Positions 18,047 to 26,624 of a stretch of DNA of 64,000 nt are shown here, piece by piece. The stretch is taken from contig CAMNHV010000004.1 in assembly GCA_946539855.1 (NCBI GenBank), positions 33,921 to 97,920 of the forward strand, in the 5' to 3' direction. Numbering within the stretch: the first letter of the stretch is position 1; each line of letters starts with the position of its first letter. The notes below the pieces were generated by a model. The model saw only the letters and a list, made by a program, of their open reading frames with translations, was not told the DNA's origin and ran no database searches. The DNA comes from CAG-791 sp002449595 (lineage in GTDB: Bacteria; Bacillota; Clostridia; Lachnospirales; Lachnospiraceae). A program made the position numbers and the translations under genes.

Positions 18047-19429
18047 ATGTACAATTTTGATCTCGGCAGACCTGCGTCTGTCTATTTCTGCGGCATCGGC
18101 GGCGTCTCCATGAGCGGTCTCGCGCTCATCTTAAAGAGCAGGGGCTTCAGAGTCTCCGGCTCCGACCGCGCAAAGAGTGCAGTGACGGAAAACCTGGAGG
18201 CGCAGGGGATCCACGTTTTCTACGGACAAAAGAAGGAAAACATCACGCCTGGCCTCGACCTCATGGTCTTCACGGCGGCGATCCACCCGGACAACCCGGA
18301 GTTCGTCGCGGCGGAAGCCTACGGGATCCCGATGATGACCCGCGCCGAGCTCCTCGGCCTCATCATGAAGGACTACGAGCTGCCGGTCGCCGTCAGCGGG
18401 ACGCACGGCAAGACGACCACCACTTCGATGCTCTCGGAGATCCTGCTCGCACAGGACACGGACCCGACGCTCTCCGTCGGAGGGAACCTGCGCAGCATCG
18501 GCGGCAACGTCCGCATCGGCGGGCCGAAGTACTTCGTCGCGGAGGCTTGCGAGTACACGAACAGCTTCCTCTCGATGTTCCCGAAGTACGGCATGATCCT
18601 GGACATCGACGCGGACCATCTCGACTTCTTCAAGGATCTTGACGACATCCGCCGCTCCTTCCGGAAATTCGCGGAGCTGCTGCCCGCGGACGGCGCGCTC
18701 ATCATCCACTCCGACATCGAGCGTCTTGCCGAGATCACGGAAGGCCTCGCCTGCCGCGTCTTTACCTATGGAAATGGCGCGGATGACGACTATCAGGTGC
18801 GCAGCCTTACGTTCGACGACCACGGACATCCTTCGTTCGTCTTCCATATAAAAAAGAGCGGGAAGGACGTCCCCGTCGCGCTGTCCGTCCCCGGAGAACA
18901 CAACGCCTTTAACGCGTGCGCAGCGCTCGCAGCTGCCGATCTTCTCGGTATGGACGCCGCGGCATCCGCGGAGGCCGTCAGCAATTACCGCGGCGCGGAC
19001 CGCAGATTCGAGATTCTCGGCGAGAGAGACGGCGTGCTCATCGTCGACGACTACGCGCATCACCCGGCTGAGATCCGCGCGACGCTGACTGCGGCACAGA
19101 ATACGCCGCACGACCGGATCTTCTGCGTCTTCCAGCCGCACACCTACAGCCGGACGAAGTCCCTGTTCGAGGAGTTCGCGGACGCGCTCTCCATCGCCGA
19201 CGTCGTCGTGCTGGCGGACATCTACGCGGCGCGCGAGACGGACACGCTCGGCGTCAGCTCCCATCTGCTCGCGGAGCGGATCCGGGAAAAGGGCCATCCC
19301 GCCTGCCACGATTTCCGCACCTTCGAGGAGATTGAAAAATTCGTTCTGCAAAATTGCCGAAAAGGAGACCTGTTGATAACGATGGGGGCAGGAAACGTGA
19401 ATACTGTCGCAAAAGATCTTCTGTCCTGA
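18047..19429 (+). CDS. murC: UDP-N-acetylmuramate--L-alanine ligase
   Basis: Mur ligase of 460 residues that adds L-Ala to UDP-MurNAc in peptidoglycan synthesis. An N-terminal Rossmann-like domain (YFCGIGGVSMSGLA) is followed by the ATP loop VSGTHGKTTTTSML (GTHGKTTTT at residues 118-126) and the C-terminal DDYAHHPAEIRATL segment. Length is normal. The ATG at 18047 follows AGAGGGAA. It stands apart from other mur genes, as is common for murC in Clostridia. Confidence 0.97.
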   Translation: MYNFDLGRPASVYFCGIGGVSMSGLALILKSRGFRVSGSDRAKSAVTENLEAQGIHVFYGQKKENITPGLDLMVFTAAIHPDNPEFVAAEAYGIPMMTRAELLGLIMKDYELPVAVSGTHGKTTTTSMLSEILLAQDTDPTLSVGGNLRSIGGNVRIGGPKYFVAEACEYTNSFLSMFPKYGMILDIDADHLDFFKDLDDIRRSFRKFAELLPADGALIIHSDIERLAEITEGLACRVFTYGNGADDDYQVRSLTFDDHGHPSFVFHIKKSGKDVPVALSVPGEHNAFNACAALAAADLLGMDAAASAEAVSNYRGADRRFEILGERDGVLIVDDYAHHPAEIRATLTAAQNTPHDRIFCVFQPHTYSRTKSLFEEFADALSIADVVVLADIYAARETDTLGVSSHLLAERIREKGHPACHDFRTFEEIEKFVLQNCRKGDLLITMGAGNVNTVAKDLLS

Positions 19430-19443
19430 AGGATCTTTCCACT

Positions 19444-19538
19444 TCATCCGCAGCCGGGACCCGGTTCCGGCTGTGGATAAAGAATGCCGCTGCTTTCGCG
19501 GCCGGTGCAGTTTTTCCACTTTATCCGCATTATCCACA
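19444..19538. promoter_or_regulatory. DnaA-box cluster upstream of dnaD-dnaI
   Basis: TGTGGATAA at 19472-19480 (minus-strand box) and TTATCCACA at 19530-19538 are perfect matches to the DnaA box. TTATCCGCA at 19521-19529 has one mismatch and directly abuts the second perfect box. TCATCCGCA at 19444-19452 has two mismatches. The cluster lies between the murC stop and the dnaD promoter. Confidence 0.7.
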
Positions 19539-19598
19539 TCCCCCGGGCGCAGGCTTTTTCCGCGTTTCAGGAACATCTTTTCTGGTCATTTTTACCAT

Positions 19599-19627
19599 TT
19601 CGAAGCTCCCCTGTCCTGTGCTATACT
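19599..19627 (+). promoter_or_regulatory. Promoter of dnaD-dnaI
   Basis: TTCGAA, a 17-bp spacer and TATACT, with TGC before the -10 (extended -10). It predicts a leader of about 120 nt before the GTG start of dnaD. That leader contains a GATACGG/CCGTATC inverted repeat (19671-19677 with 19716-19722). Confidence 0.55.
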
Positions 19628-19752
19628 CCGAACTATCTTCAGAAAACTGACTTCGAATATTGAGTTGTGCGATACGGCAAAAAGGCGCGCTCTGGACGCT
19701 CCTTGAGACTGTCACCGTATCCGGGGTATTGCAAAAAGTTTGGGGTGAGAAA

Positions 19753-20559
19753 GTGGTTCCGGTCTATGGCGAGGACAGCGGTGCGACAGCTGTCTCTAAT
19801 GTTTTTATTGATCATTATATGAGCGAGGCGAACGACGCCCAGCTCAAAGTATATCTATATATCGTAAGAAAGATGGCGGCAGGAAGCGGCGTGAGCATCG
19901 CCGAGATGGCCGACCAGTTCAACCACACGGAGAAGGAAGTCCTGCGCTCTCTCCGCTTCTGGGAGGCGAGGGGCGTCGTGTCCCTGCAGTACGGCCAGGA
20001 CGGCAGCCTTGCCGGCATCCGCCTGTGCGATCTCATGCCCCAGCCGGAAGCGGCGGCAGGCAGCATGATCCGTGTGTCGGCGGTGTCTCCCGCGCAGCCG
20101 GCGCCCGCGGCGCAGCCTGTGCAGCAGGACGCTTATGCCGCCGGGACGACCGTTCCCGCGAAGCAGAAGCTCTCCGGTGAGGCGATCGCGGCGTTTTCCT
20201 CTGACAAGAGGCGGTCGCAGCTGCTTTTCATCGTCGAGCAGTACATCGGCAAGCCCCTGTCCGTCCGCGAGATCGAGACGGTCTGCTACATCTCGGAGCA
20301 GCTGCGCTTCTCGGACGACCTCATCGACTACCTCGTGCAGTACTGTGTCGATAAGGGGAAAAAGGATTTCCGCTACATCGAGAAAGTCGCGATCGGGTGG
20401 GCTCAGAACGGCATCACGACGCCGAAGCAGGCGGAGCGCGCCATCGCTGCCGGGTCGAAGCGCGGCGGAAGGGTCAAGGCCCGTCCGAACAGCTTCACGC
20501 GGATCATCCGGAGCGAATACGACATGGATGCGCTCGAGCAGGAGATCATCGACAACTGA
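19753..20559 (+). CDS. dnaD: DnaD-domain replication initiation protein
   Basis: Primosome component that helps load replicative helicase. A winged-helix N-domain follows VSNVFIDHYMSEANDAQLKV, then a Pro/Ala/Gln-rich linker, then a DnaD domain with the characteristic YIEKVAIGWAQNGI motif. The start chosen is GTG at 19753 (268 residues), because GGGGTG precedes it at proper spacing and homologous proteins begin a few residues before the conserved SN(V/I)FID segment. An upstream in-frame ATG at 19660 would add 31 poorly conserved residues. A helicase loader gene follows 31 bp downstream. Confidence 0.88.
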   Translation: MVPVYGEDSGATAVSNVFIDHYMSEANDAQLKVYLYIVRKMAAGSGVSIAEMADQFNHTEKEVLRSLRFWEARGVVSLQYGQDGSLAGIRLCDLMPQPEAAAGSMIRVSAVSPAQPAPAAQPVQQDAYAAGTTVPAKQKLSGEAIAAFSSDKRRSQLLFIVEQYIGKPLSVREIETVCYISEQLRFSDDLIDYLVQYCVDKGKKDFRYIEKVAIGWAQNGITTPKQAERAIAAGSKRGGRVKARPNSFTRIIRSEYDMDALEQEIIDN

Positions 20560-20590
20560 CTGCTGCCCCGCCTTCCGATAAGGAGTTCCA

Positions 20591-21562
20591 TTGGCCCTCA
20601 CAAACGAACAATATGAAAATATCATGCGGGAGTATGCCGCGATCAGGGAGAAAAACTCCGCCCTCCTGCGCGCAAGGCGCGAGGAGGTCCGCGCGGCATC
20701 CCCGGAGTACCGCGCGCTGGACACTGATACCGGCGCGGCTTTTTTGCGCGCGTTAAAGTCCAGGCTCACCGGCGGAAACGACGACGGGGCGGACGCGGCC
20801 CGTATCGTTTCTCGGAAGAAGGCGCTCCTTGCAGTGAACGGCTTCCCTTCCGATTATCTGGACGAGATCTTCACCTGTCCGGACTGTCGGGACACGGGAT
20901 ATATCGGGACGCGGAAGTGCCATTGCTTCAGACGGCGCGAGATCGCGATCCTCTACGGACAGTCGCACCTGTCGGAACTCGCCAGGACGGAGAATTTCAG
21001 GATGCTGCGGGATGACCTTTTCACCGGAGAGGACCGGCAGAGGTTCCTGAACGCGGCCGGCATCGCGCGGCAGTTCGCGCAGAACTTCGGTGAAAAGTAC
21101 GAAAATCTGTATTTCTACGGGAGCGTCGGGACCGGAAAGACGTTTCTTTCCGTCTGCACCGCAAACGATATTTTGCAAAGAGGATTTGCTGTGATATACT
21201 TTTCCGCGGCAGATCTCTTCGACCGGCTCGCGGCCGTCTCCTTCGACTACTCGAAGAGGGCGGAACTTGCCGCACTCACGGATGATCTGTGCGGGTGCGA
21301 CCTGCTCGTCATCGACGATCTCGGCACGGAACTGGGCGGCACGTTCGTCGCGGCCAAGCTCTTCTCCCTGCTGAACGAGCGGATCCTCCGCAGAAGGCCT
21401 ACCATCATCTCTACCAACCTGACGATCGAAGACGTGAGAACGCGCTACTCGGACCGCGTCTTTTCCCGCATCGTCAGCTCTTTTACCATCTGTAAGCTGT
21501 CCGGGCCAGATCTCAGGCTCGCAATGAAACGAGTTCGCAGAAACGAAAGCGCGCCGGTTTGA
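20591..21562 (+). CDS. dnaI: DnaC/DnaI-like helicase loader ATPase
   Basis: AAA+ ATPase of 323 residues that loads DnaB helicase. It has a zinc-ribbon-like N-terminal region with Cys96, Cys99, Cys110 and Cys112 (CPDCRDTGYIGTRKCHCF), Walker A GSVGTGKT at 177-184 and Walker B LLVIDDLGTE. The start is TTG at 20591, set by AAGGAG 6 bp before it. It follows dnaD directly and precedes prs, so the three genes are probably cotranscribed. dnaB itself is at 38-39 kb. The symbol is by analogy with Bacillus; in Clostridia it is often called dnaC. Confidence 0.9.
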   Translation: MALTNEQYENIMREYAAIREKNSALLRARREEVRAASPEYRALDTDTGAAFLRALKSRLTGGNDDGADAARIVSRKKALLAVNGFPSDYLDEIFTCPDCRDTGYIGTRKCHCFRRREIAILYGQSHLSELARTENFRMLRDDLFTGEDRQRFLNAAGIARQFAQNFGEKYENLYFYGSVGTGKTFLSVCTANDILQRGFAVIYFSAADLFDRLAAVSFDYSKRAELAALTDDLCGCDLLVIDDLGTELGGTFVAAKLFSLLNERILRRRPTIISTNLTIEDVRTRYSDRVFSRIVSSFTICKLSGPDLRLAMKRVRRNESAPV

Positions 21563-21581
21563 TCCCGGCAGGAAGGAACGC

Positions 21582-22790
21582 ATGCCTATGCAGTCCATGA
21601 AGCATCAGGAAGTCAGAAATCTGGAAAGTATCCCTGTCGGCAGTCTCGGTCTGGTCGCTCTTCCGGGATACAGGGAGATGGTGGAGAAGGTCGACGAATA
21701 CCTGATCCGCTGGCGCACCGAGAGAGAGAACGAGCACAAGAACAGCCTCGCGTTCGCGGGCTACATCCGTCCCTCCTACATCGTCGGTTCGGAAGTACCG
21801 CGCTTCGGCACCGGCGAGGGCAAAGGCGTCCTGAAGGACTCCGTCCGGGGCATGGACCTCTACTTCCTCGTCGACGTCGCCAACTACAGCATCACTTACA
21901 AGCTCTTCGGACAGGAAAATCACATGTCCCCCGACGATCACTTCGCGGACCTGAAGCGCGTGATCGCAGCCGTCGGCGGCAAGGCGCGCCGCATCACCGT
22001 CATCATGCCCTACCTCTATGAGGGCAGGCAGTACAAGCGTTCCATGCGGGAGTCCCTGGACTGCGCGATCGCGCTGCAGGAGCTCGTCAAGATGGGCGTC
22101 GACAACATCATCACCTTCGACGCGCACGATCCCCGCGTTGAGAACGCGATCCCGCTGAACGGGTTCGACACGATCCAGCCCGCCTACCAGTTCGTCAAGG
22201 GCCTGCTCGGCCACGTGGAAGGCCTCACCTTCGACAGCAGCCACATGATGGTCATCAGCCCGGACGAGGCCGGCACCAAGCGCGCGATCTACTTCGCGAA
22301 CGTCCTCGGGCTCGACATGGGCATGTTCTACAAGAGGCGCGACTACACCGTCTTCGAGAACGGGATGAACCCCGTCATCGCCCACGAGTTCCTGGGCTCC
22401 TCCGTCGAGGGCAAGGACATGCTGGTCATCGACGACATGCTCTCCTCCGGCGACAGCGTGCTGGAAGTCGCGAGAGCACTGAAAAAGAGAAACGCCGGCC
22501 GCGTCTTCATCCTCTCGACGTTCGGCCTGTTCACGCAGGGACTTGAGAAGTTCGACGAAGCCCACAAGGAAGGCGTGTTCGACTACCTGCTCACGACGGA
22601 CCTGATCTACCAGACGCCGGCGCTGCTCAGCAGGGACTGGTACATCAGCTGCGGGATGAGCAAGTACATCGCCTACATCATCGACACGTTAAACCACGAC
22701 AGCTCGATCAGCGACCTGCTGAACCCGGTGGACCGCATCACGAGCCTCGTCGCCCGCTACAACGAGAACGGGAAGCATGTGGTCGAGTAA
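21582..22790 (+). CDS. prs: Ribose-phosphate pyrophosphokinase (long form)
   Basis: Makes PRPP from ribose 5-phosphate and ATP for nucleotide, NAD and aromatic amino acid synthesis. The PRPP loop MLVIDDMLSSGDSVLEVARA near residues 280-300 and the ATP-site segment IMPYLYEGRQYKRSM are present. At 402 residues it is much longer than the usual 310-320 and diverges at both ends, matching the long clostridial class. It lies 19 bp after the helicase loader, with a GGAAGGA site, and ends in a strong terminator. upp and pncB, which use PRPP, are in the same window. Confidence 0.92.
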   Translation: MPMQSMKHQEVRNLESIPVGSLGLVALPGYREMVEKVDEYLIRWRTERENEHKNSLAFAGYIRPSYIVGSEVPRFGTGEGKGVLKDSVRGMDLYFLVDVANYSITYKLFGQENHMSPDDHFADLKRVIAAVGGKARRITVIMPYLYEGRQYKRSMRESLDCAIALQELVKMGVDNIITFDAHDPRVENAIPLNGFDTIQPAYQFVKGLLGHVEGLTFDSSHMMVISPDEAGTKRAIYFANVLGLDMGMFYKRRDYTVFENGMNPVIAHEFLGSSVEGKDMLVIDDMLSSGDSVLEVARALKKRNAGRVFILSTFGLFTQGLEKFDEAHKEGVFDYLLTTDLIYQTPALLSRDWYISCGMSKYIAYIIDTLNHDSSISDLLNPVDRITSLVARYNENGKHVVE

Positions 22791-22820
22791 GACTTAATAA
22801 ATTCGTATAAGAAAAACTGA

Positions 22821-22860
22821 ACTGCCGCACCTCATGAGACTGGCTCACGGGTGCGGCAGT
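22821..22860. terminator. Bidirectional terminator between prs and the 834-residue protein gene
   Basis: ACTGCCGCACC and GGTGCGGCAGT form an 11-bp stem with an inner TGAG/CTCA pairing. The plus-strand tail is TTTTTAACGC. The minus-strand tail TCAGTTTTTC can serve the convergent operon. Confidence 0.85.
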
Positions 22861-22913
22861 TTTTTAACGCATCTCTTCTTTTCGTATGAAAACAGCTGAT
22901 TCTTATCTCCGCC

Positions 22914-25418
22914 TCATCTCAGATAGGACAGATATTTGTTTCCACCGAGCCGGAAGGCGGTCTCCGCCTCCTGCCGCGGCGCGAAATAGATCTCCTCGTG
23001 CTCCGCGTCGGCGATGACCACTTCGTTCTCGTTGTAGCCGACGATGAGGGCCGCCCCGTCTTCATAGGTCGCGATCACCGGGAACCCTTTGCTCACATAA
23101 AACAGCGTATCCTGCAGCGTGCAGCCCGAGAGGTCGAGAACTCTCGCGTCCGGGAGGCACTGCGCAAGGACGCCTTCCGCATCCCTGCCGCCGGCGATCA
23201 GACGGCCGACGTCCGAGGCGGCGTCCTCCAGTTCCAGGATCGCCGTGAGGCACCGCACGAGGTCGCTTCCCTCCGTCTGCGGCAGCGCCTGGATCGACAT
23301 GATCTGCTCCCTTGCCGGCTTGTTCGCATAGATCCAGATATAGTTTCCGTCCTGGTCCGTCACGATGCCGTGCTCCTGCGCGGCGCTGCGGATCGCGTCC
23401 GCCGGACGGCGGTATTCCTGGACGCCCTGGCCCGGCGCGTAGACAAGGAAGGCCTCCTCTTCCGGCGCGTCCTCCGAAGCCTTGGGCGGATCGATGACGG
23501 TCTCCGATTCCGGGATCATCTCCTTCGGGCGGATGTAGCGGATCACGTCACTGCCGAAGTTCTTCATGCGGATCAGGGAGATCATCCCCTGGCTTCCGAG
23601 CTGCGCCCGCTCCAGGCGGCTGCCCTCGCTGTCCGTCTCCCCGGTCGACAGGATCTGGTCGTCCTCCGCCGGGACAAAGCCGCTCCCGTCCTCGTTCCGG
23701 ACGAGCCGGTGCAGGACCACGCGGTCTGCGAGGAAGTCGCAGCTCTCGATGACGTATCCTTCTCTCTCATATTCCGTGAGCACGTTTCCGGACGGATCCG
23801 TGATCACGATGCGGTGCATCGGATGGTAGGTGTTCCCGAGCGCGTCGGTCATCACGTCGCTGCCGCCCGTCACGCCGTAGACGAGGTCCTCCCGGACAAA
23901 GCCGAGCGGAACAGCGCCCGCCGCGCCTGTCTGGACGGATTCCATGCTGCTCAGGTCCAGCAGCGTGATGCCGCTCCCGCCTTCCCCGCTGTAGGCCATC
24001 ATGCGCCCGCTGCCGGAGATCACCGTGTTCTCCCGGCCGAGACCGGCCACGACGGTGTCCACTTCCTTTTCCTTAAGATCAAAACGGCACAGCCCGGTGC
24101 CGATCATCAGCGTCAGCTCGTCTCCGTCGGAGACCGACGCCGCGTTTCCGATCCTGCTGCACAGCAGCTCGTCCGACAGGGAAAAGGGGATGAACGCCCT
24201 CTCCTCGATCGTCCGGTAGACGCTGTTGAAGCGGTAGATGCAGATCCCGGTCTCTCCCTCGTGCCGACCGCGGTTCATGTAGCCGCAGACCATGAAGTCC
24301 GCGTCGCCGCTCTCACTGACCTTCAGGATCTGGATGAGATGGTGGCGGTAGAGCTCCCGCCGGTCCGTGCTGTCCGCGTCGGCGAACCCGAAGATGTAGG
24401 ACACGGAGCGGTCGGCGCTGCGCCCGCTGAAGAGGCTGTCCGCCTGCACGAAGACCGCGGTTCCGGCGTCCTCGCTCTCCCTGTAGTCCTGTCCGGGCTC
24501 CCGGATCCCCAGCAGGATCTGCCCGTCCGGATAGGCTTCCCCTTCCGGATCGAACACCGCGGAGGCCCTGCGGTCATAATCCAGCAGGTAGTTTCGCTCG
24601 GTCCCCTTCTGGACCTGGATCTCTTCCGTGCAGATGAGATACTGCTGCTCATCGCCCGCGTCCACGCTGACCTTGTAATCAAAGCGGCAGAGCGCGGTGC
24701 TGCTCTGGATGTCCTTCACTGTGACGACCGGGGCGACAACTTCCACCGGTTCCAGGCTTCCCCAGGTGACCTGGTCCGCGCTGCTGTGGATCGTCACATG
24801 CCCGAGATCATACTGCGCGGCGCTGTCGTCGGTCTCCAGGTACTGCGCCCACTTCTCGCCGTCCGTCTTCCGGTACGTCATCTCGTGGATCCTGGAGGCA
24901 AAGCGGATCCGCTCCGCGATCGTGGGATCCTCCGTGCAGAGGATGCGGGTGTAGTAGAAGATCTCCTCCTGCTGCGCCGTCCGCGCGATGAGCGTCAGGA
25001 GGTACTCCGTGTCCTCCTCGATCAGATTGTTCAGGGAGGCTCTCGCCGTGATCGTCTCGTCGGAGCGCTCGAAGTCCGTCACGGCCTCCTTCTGGATGAG
25101 CCGGGAGCCGTCCACGCTGCTGACCTCGAACCGGATCTCCTCCACCGCGCCGCCGAAGCTGACCATGAACGGCACGTCCCGGTCCTCCCCGACAGGAGTG
25201 ATGGGCGCGCGGAGGCCGTGCGTGTCCGTTCTTCTCGCGCTGCCGTGCAGCTCGTTGATGTTCATGCTGCCCGCCTGCATCGTGATGAGAGGGAACGACG
25301 CCTCCGGCATGACCGTGCTCTCGCCCTGCCCTCCCTGCTCCATTCCGGATTCCAGCAGGAAGACCGTCAGGACGAAGACGGCGATGGTATAGATTAGTCG
25401 GATGATAGCCTGCTTCAT
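22914..25418 (-). CDS. Membrane-anchored surface protein of unknown function with degenerate C39-like C-domain
   Basis: 834 residues; I do not recognise a named family. Residues about 5-24 form one hydrophobic anchor (IIRLIYTIAVFVLTVFLL), and the rest looks extracytoplasmic. The middle (about 340-620) has repeated beta-strand patterns of the kind seen in beta-propellers (GTGLCRFDLKEKEVDTV, ITLLDLSSMESVQTG). The last 150 residues resemble the papain-like C39 fold: a Cys in LDLSGCTLQDTLFYV, then GFPVIATYEDGAALIVGYN and a D-containing strand. The usual catalytic His position appears to be Ala (DGAALIVGY), so it is probably inactive. Its ATG overlaps the wall-hydrolase stop (TGATG), which suggests a shared role in the envelope. 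Confidence 0.75.
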   Translation of the reverse strand: MKQAIIRLIYTIAVFVLTVFLLESGMEQGGQGESTVMPEASFPLITMQAGSMNINELHGSARRTDTHGLRAPITPVGEDRDVPFMVSFGGAVEEIRFEVSSVDGSRLIQKEAVTDFERSDETITARASLNNLIEEDTEYLLTLIARTAQQEEIFYYTRILCTEDPTIAERIRFASRIHEMTYRKTDGEKWAQYLETDDSAAQYDLGHVTIHSSADQVTWGSLEPVEVVAPVVTVKDIQSSTALCRFDYKVSVDAGDEQQYLICTEEIQVQKGTERNYLLDYDRRASAVFDPEGEAYPDGQILLGIREPGQDYRESEDAGTAVFVQADSLFSGRSADRSVSYIFGFADADSTDRRELYRHHLIQILKVSESGDADFMVCGYMNRGRHEGETGICIYRFNSVYRTIEERAFIPFSLSDELLCSRIGNAASVSDGDELTLMIGTGLCRFDLKEKEVDTVVAGLGRENTVISGSGRMMAYSGEGGSGITLLDLSSMESVQTGAAGAVPLGFVREDLVYGVTGGSDVMTDALGNTYHPMHRIVITDPSGNVLTEYEREGYVIESCDFLADRVVLHRLVRNEDGSGFVPAEDDQILSTGETDSEGSRLERAQLGSQGMISLIRMKNFGSDVIRYIRPKEMIPESETVIDPPKASEDAPEEEAFLVYAPGQGVQEYRRPADAIRSAAQEHGIVTDQDGNYIWIYANKPAREQIMSIQALPQTEGSDLVRCLTAILELEDAASDVGRLIAGGRDAEGVLAQCLPDARVLDLSGCTLQDTLFYVSKGFPVIATYEDGAALIVGYNENEVVIADAEHEEIYFAPRQEAETAFRLGGNKYLSYLR

Positions 25419-26611
25419 CAGTAGAAAATATGGCCGCCGATGGTGTACCGGGGCGTGACCTGCGGGATCGGCGTCCTGAAGAAGATGCAGTCCGAGACCG
25501 TCGTCTGTCCCGCCATCGCGGCCTGCGCCGCCTGATAGCAGGCGGGCGTCGCGTCATCCCTCGAGAGCGCAAGCGCGAGGCGTCCCGTGCTGACCGGCTC
25601 AAACTGTCCTCTCTGATAGATCACGCCGACGATCGTGTCCGGGAACGCGCCCGACATCACGCGGTTCATGACGACCGCGCCGACCGCGACCTGGCCTTCG
25701 TACGGCTGGTTGCCCGCCTCGCAGTAGATCAGGTTCGCGAGCAGGTACTCGTCGCCCTCCGCAAACGTGACTTCACCGATCGAGCGCCAGACGGATCTTC
25801 TCGAGAGTTCTTCCAGGCGGCGCTCCTCGGCGAGCTTTGCCTCGAGTGCCTTGATTTCCTGGTTCTTGACGTCGAGCGCCGCCTGCAGCGCGTCCGCCGT
25901 CTTCTCCGCGTCCGCGATCTGGCCTTCATAGGCGCTGATACTGCTGCTTGTGCTGGACACGAGTCCGGAGACCCTGCCCTGCTCGCTGAGTGCCTCATCC
26001 CTCAGCCCCTGCAGCTCCTCTTCTTCCTGTTCGAGCACGACCTTCTTCTCCGCAATCGATTCCTTGGTCTCGATGTACTGCGTGAGCATCTTCCGGTCGT
26101 AGGCGGAGAGCGCCTCGATGTAGTCCTGCCGGTTCAGGAAATCCCCGAAGGACGAGCTGTCGAAAAACGCCTCGACCGGGAGCGAGCGGCTGTTGAAGTA
26201 CATGAACTGCACGCGCTTCTTCATGGCCTCGTACTGGGCCTCCTGAATGCGCTGCGCCTCCTCGAGGTCCGCCGTCGTGTCGTCGATCTCCTGCTGCTTG
26301 TCCTTGATGTTGTCCTCGATCCGGCTGAGATTGTCGCTGATCTCGCTGAGCTGCCCGTTCAGGTTGTTCAGCTCGCCCTGCAGAGAATTCTTGGTGCTGT
26401 TCATGCTGTCGATGTTCTGCTGGTTGTCCTCGATCGCGTTCTCGGTCTGTTCCTTTTCTTCTTTCGCCTTCTTGATCTTCTCTTCCGTCTCTTTGGACGC
26501 AAACACAGAAAGCGGCAGAGCTGCCGCAAGGACAGCCGCCGCTAATAATACAGACAATAATCGTTTCTTCTTCGCGAATCCTCCCGCGAAGAGCCTGCTT
26601 AAAACATTCAT
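25418..26611 (-). CDS. Secreted coiled-coil cell-wall hydrolase (PcsB-like N-domain, SleB/Hydrolase_2 C-domain)
   Basis: A 397-residue product with a signal peptide (KKKRLLSVLLAAAVLAAALP, cleavage after SVFA). A long coiled coil of about 230 residues follows, rich in E, K, Q and N (as in PcsB/CwlO-type activators), with the MKKRVQFMYFNS segment typical of that group. The C-terminal domain is of the SleB/CwlJ type, with the predicted catalytic Glu in LIYCEAGNQPYEGQVAVGAV near residue 295. It probably cleaves peptidoglycan during growth or division. The start chosen is ATG 26611, just before the signal peptide. No clear ribosome binding site is seen; it lies 13 bp after the deaminase stop. Confidence 0.85.
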   Translation of the reverse strand: MNVLSRLFAGGFAKKKRLLSVLLAAAVLAAALPLSVFASKETEEKIKKAKEEKEQTENAIEDNQQNIDSMNSTKNSLQGELNNLNGQLSEISDNLSRIEDNIKDKQQEIDDTTADLEEAQRIQEAQYEAMKKRVQFMYFNSRSLPVEAFFDSSSFGDFLNRQDYIEALSAYDRKMLTQYIETKESIAEKKVVLEQEEEELQGLRDEALSEQGRVSGLVSSTSSSISAYEGQIADAEKTADALQAALDVKNQEIKALEAKLAEERRLEELSRRSVWRSIGEVTFAEGDEYLLANLIYCEAGNQPYEGQVAVGAVVMNRVMSGAFPDTIVGVIYQRGQFEPVSTGRLALALSRDDATPACYQAAQAAMAGQTTVSDCIFFRTPIPQVTPRYTIGGHIFY

Positions 26612-26624
26612 AAAGCCAGTGCGG

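Noticed and set aside
7232..19688. Exact 16-mer TACGGCAAAAAGGCGC at 7232-7247 and 19673-19688
   Set aside because: About one exact 16-mer repeat is expected by chance in 64 kb on both strands. Orientation relative to the downstream gene also differs (ileS versus dnaD).
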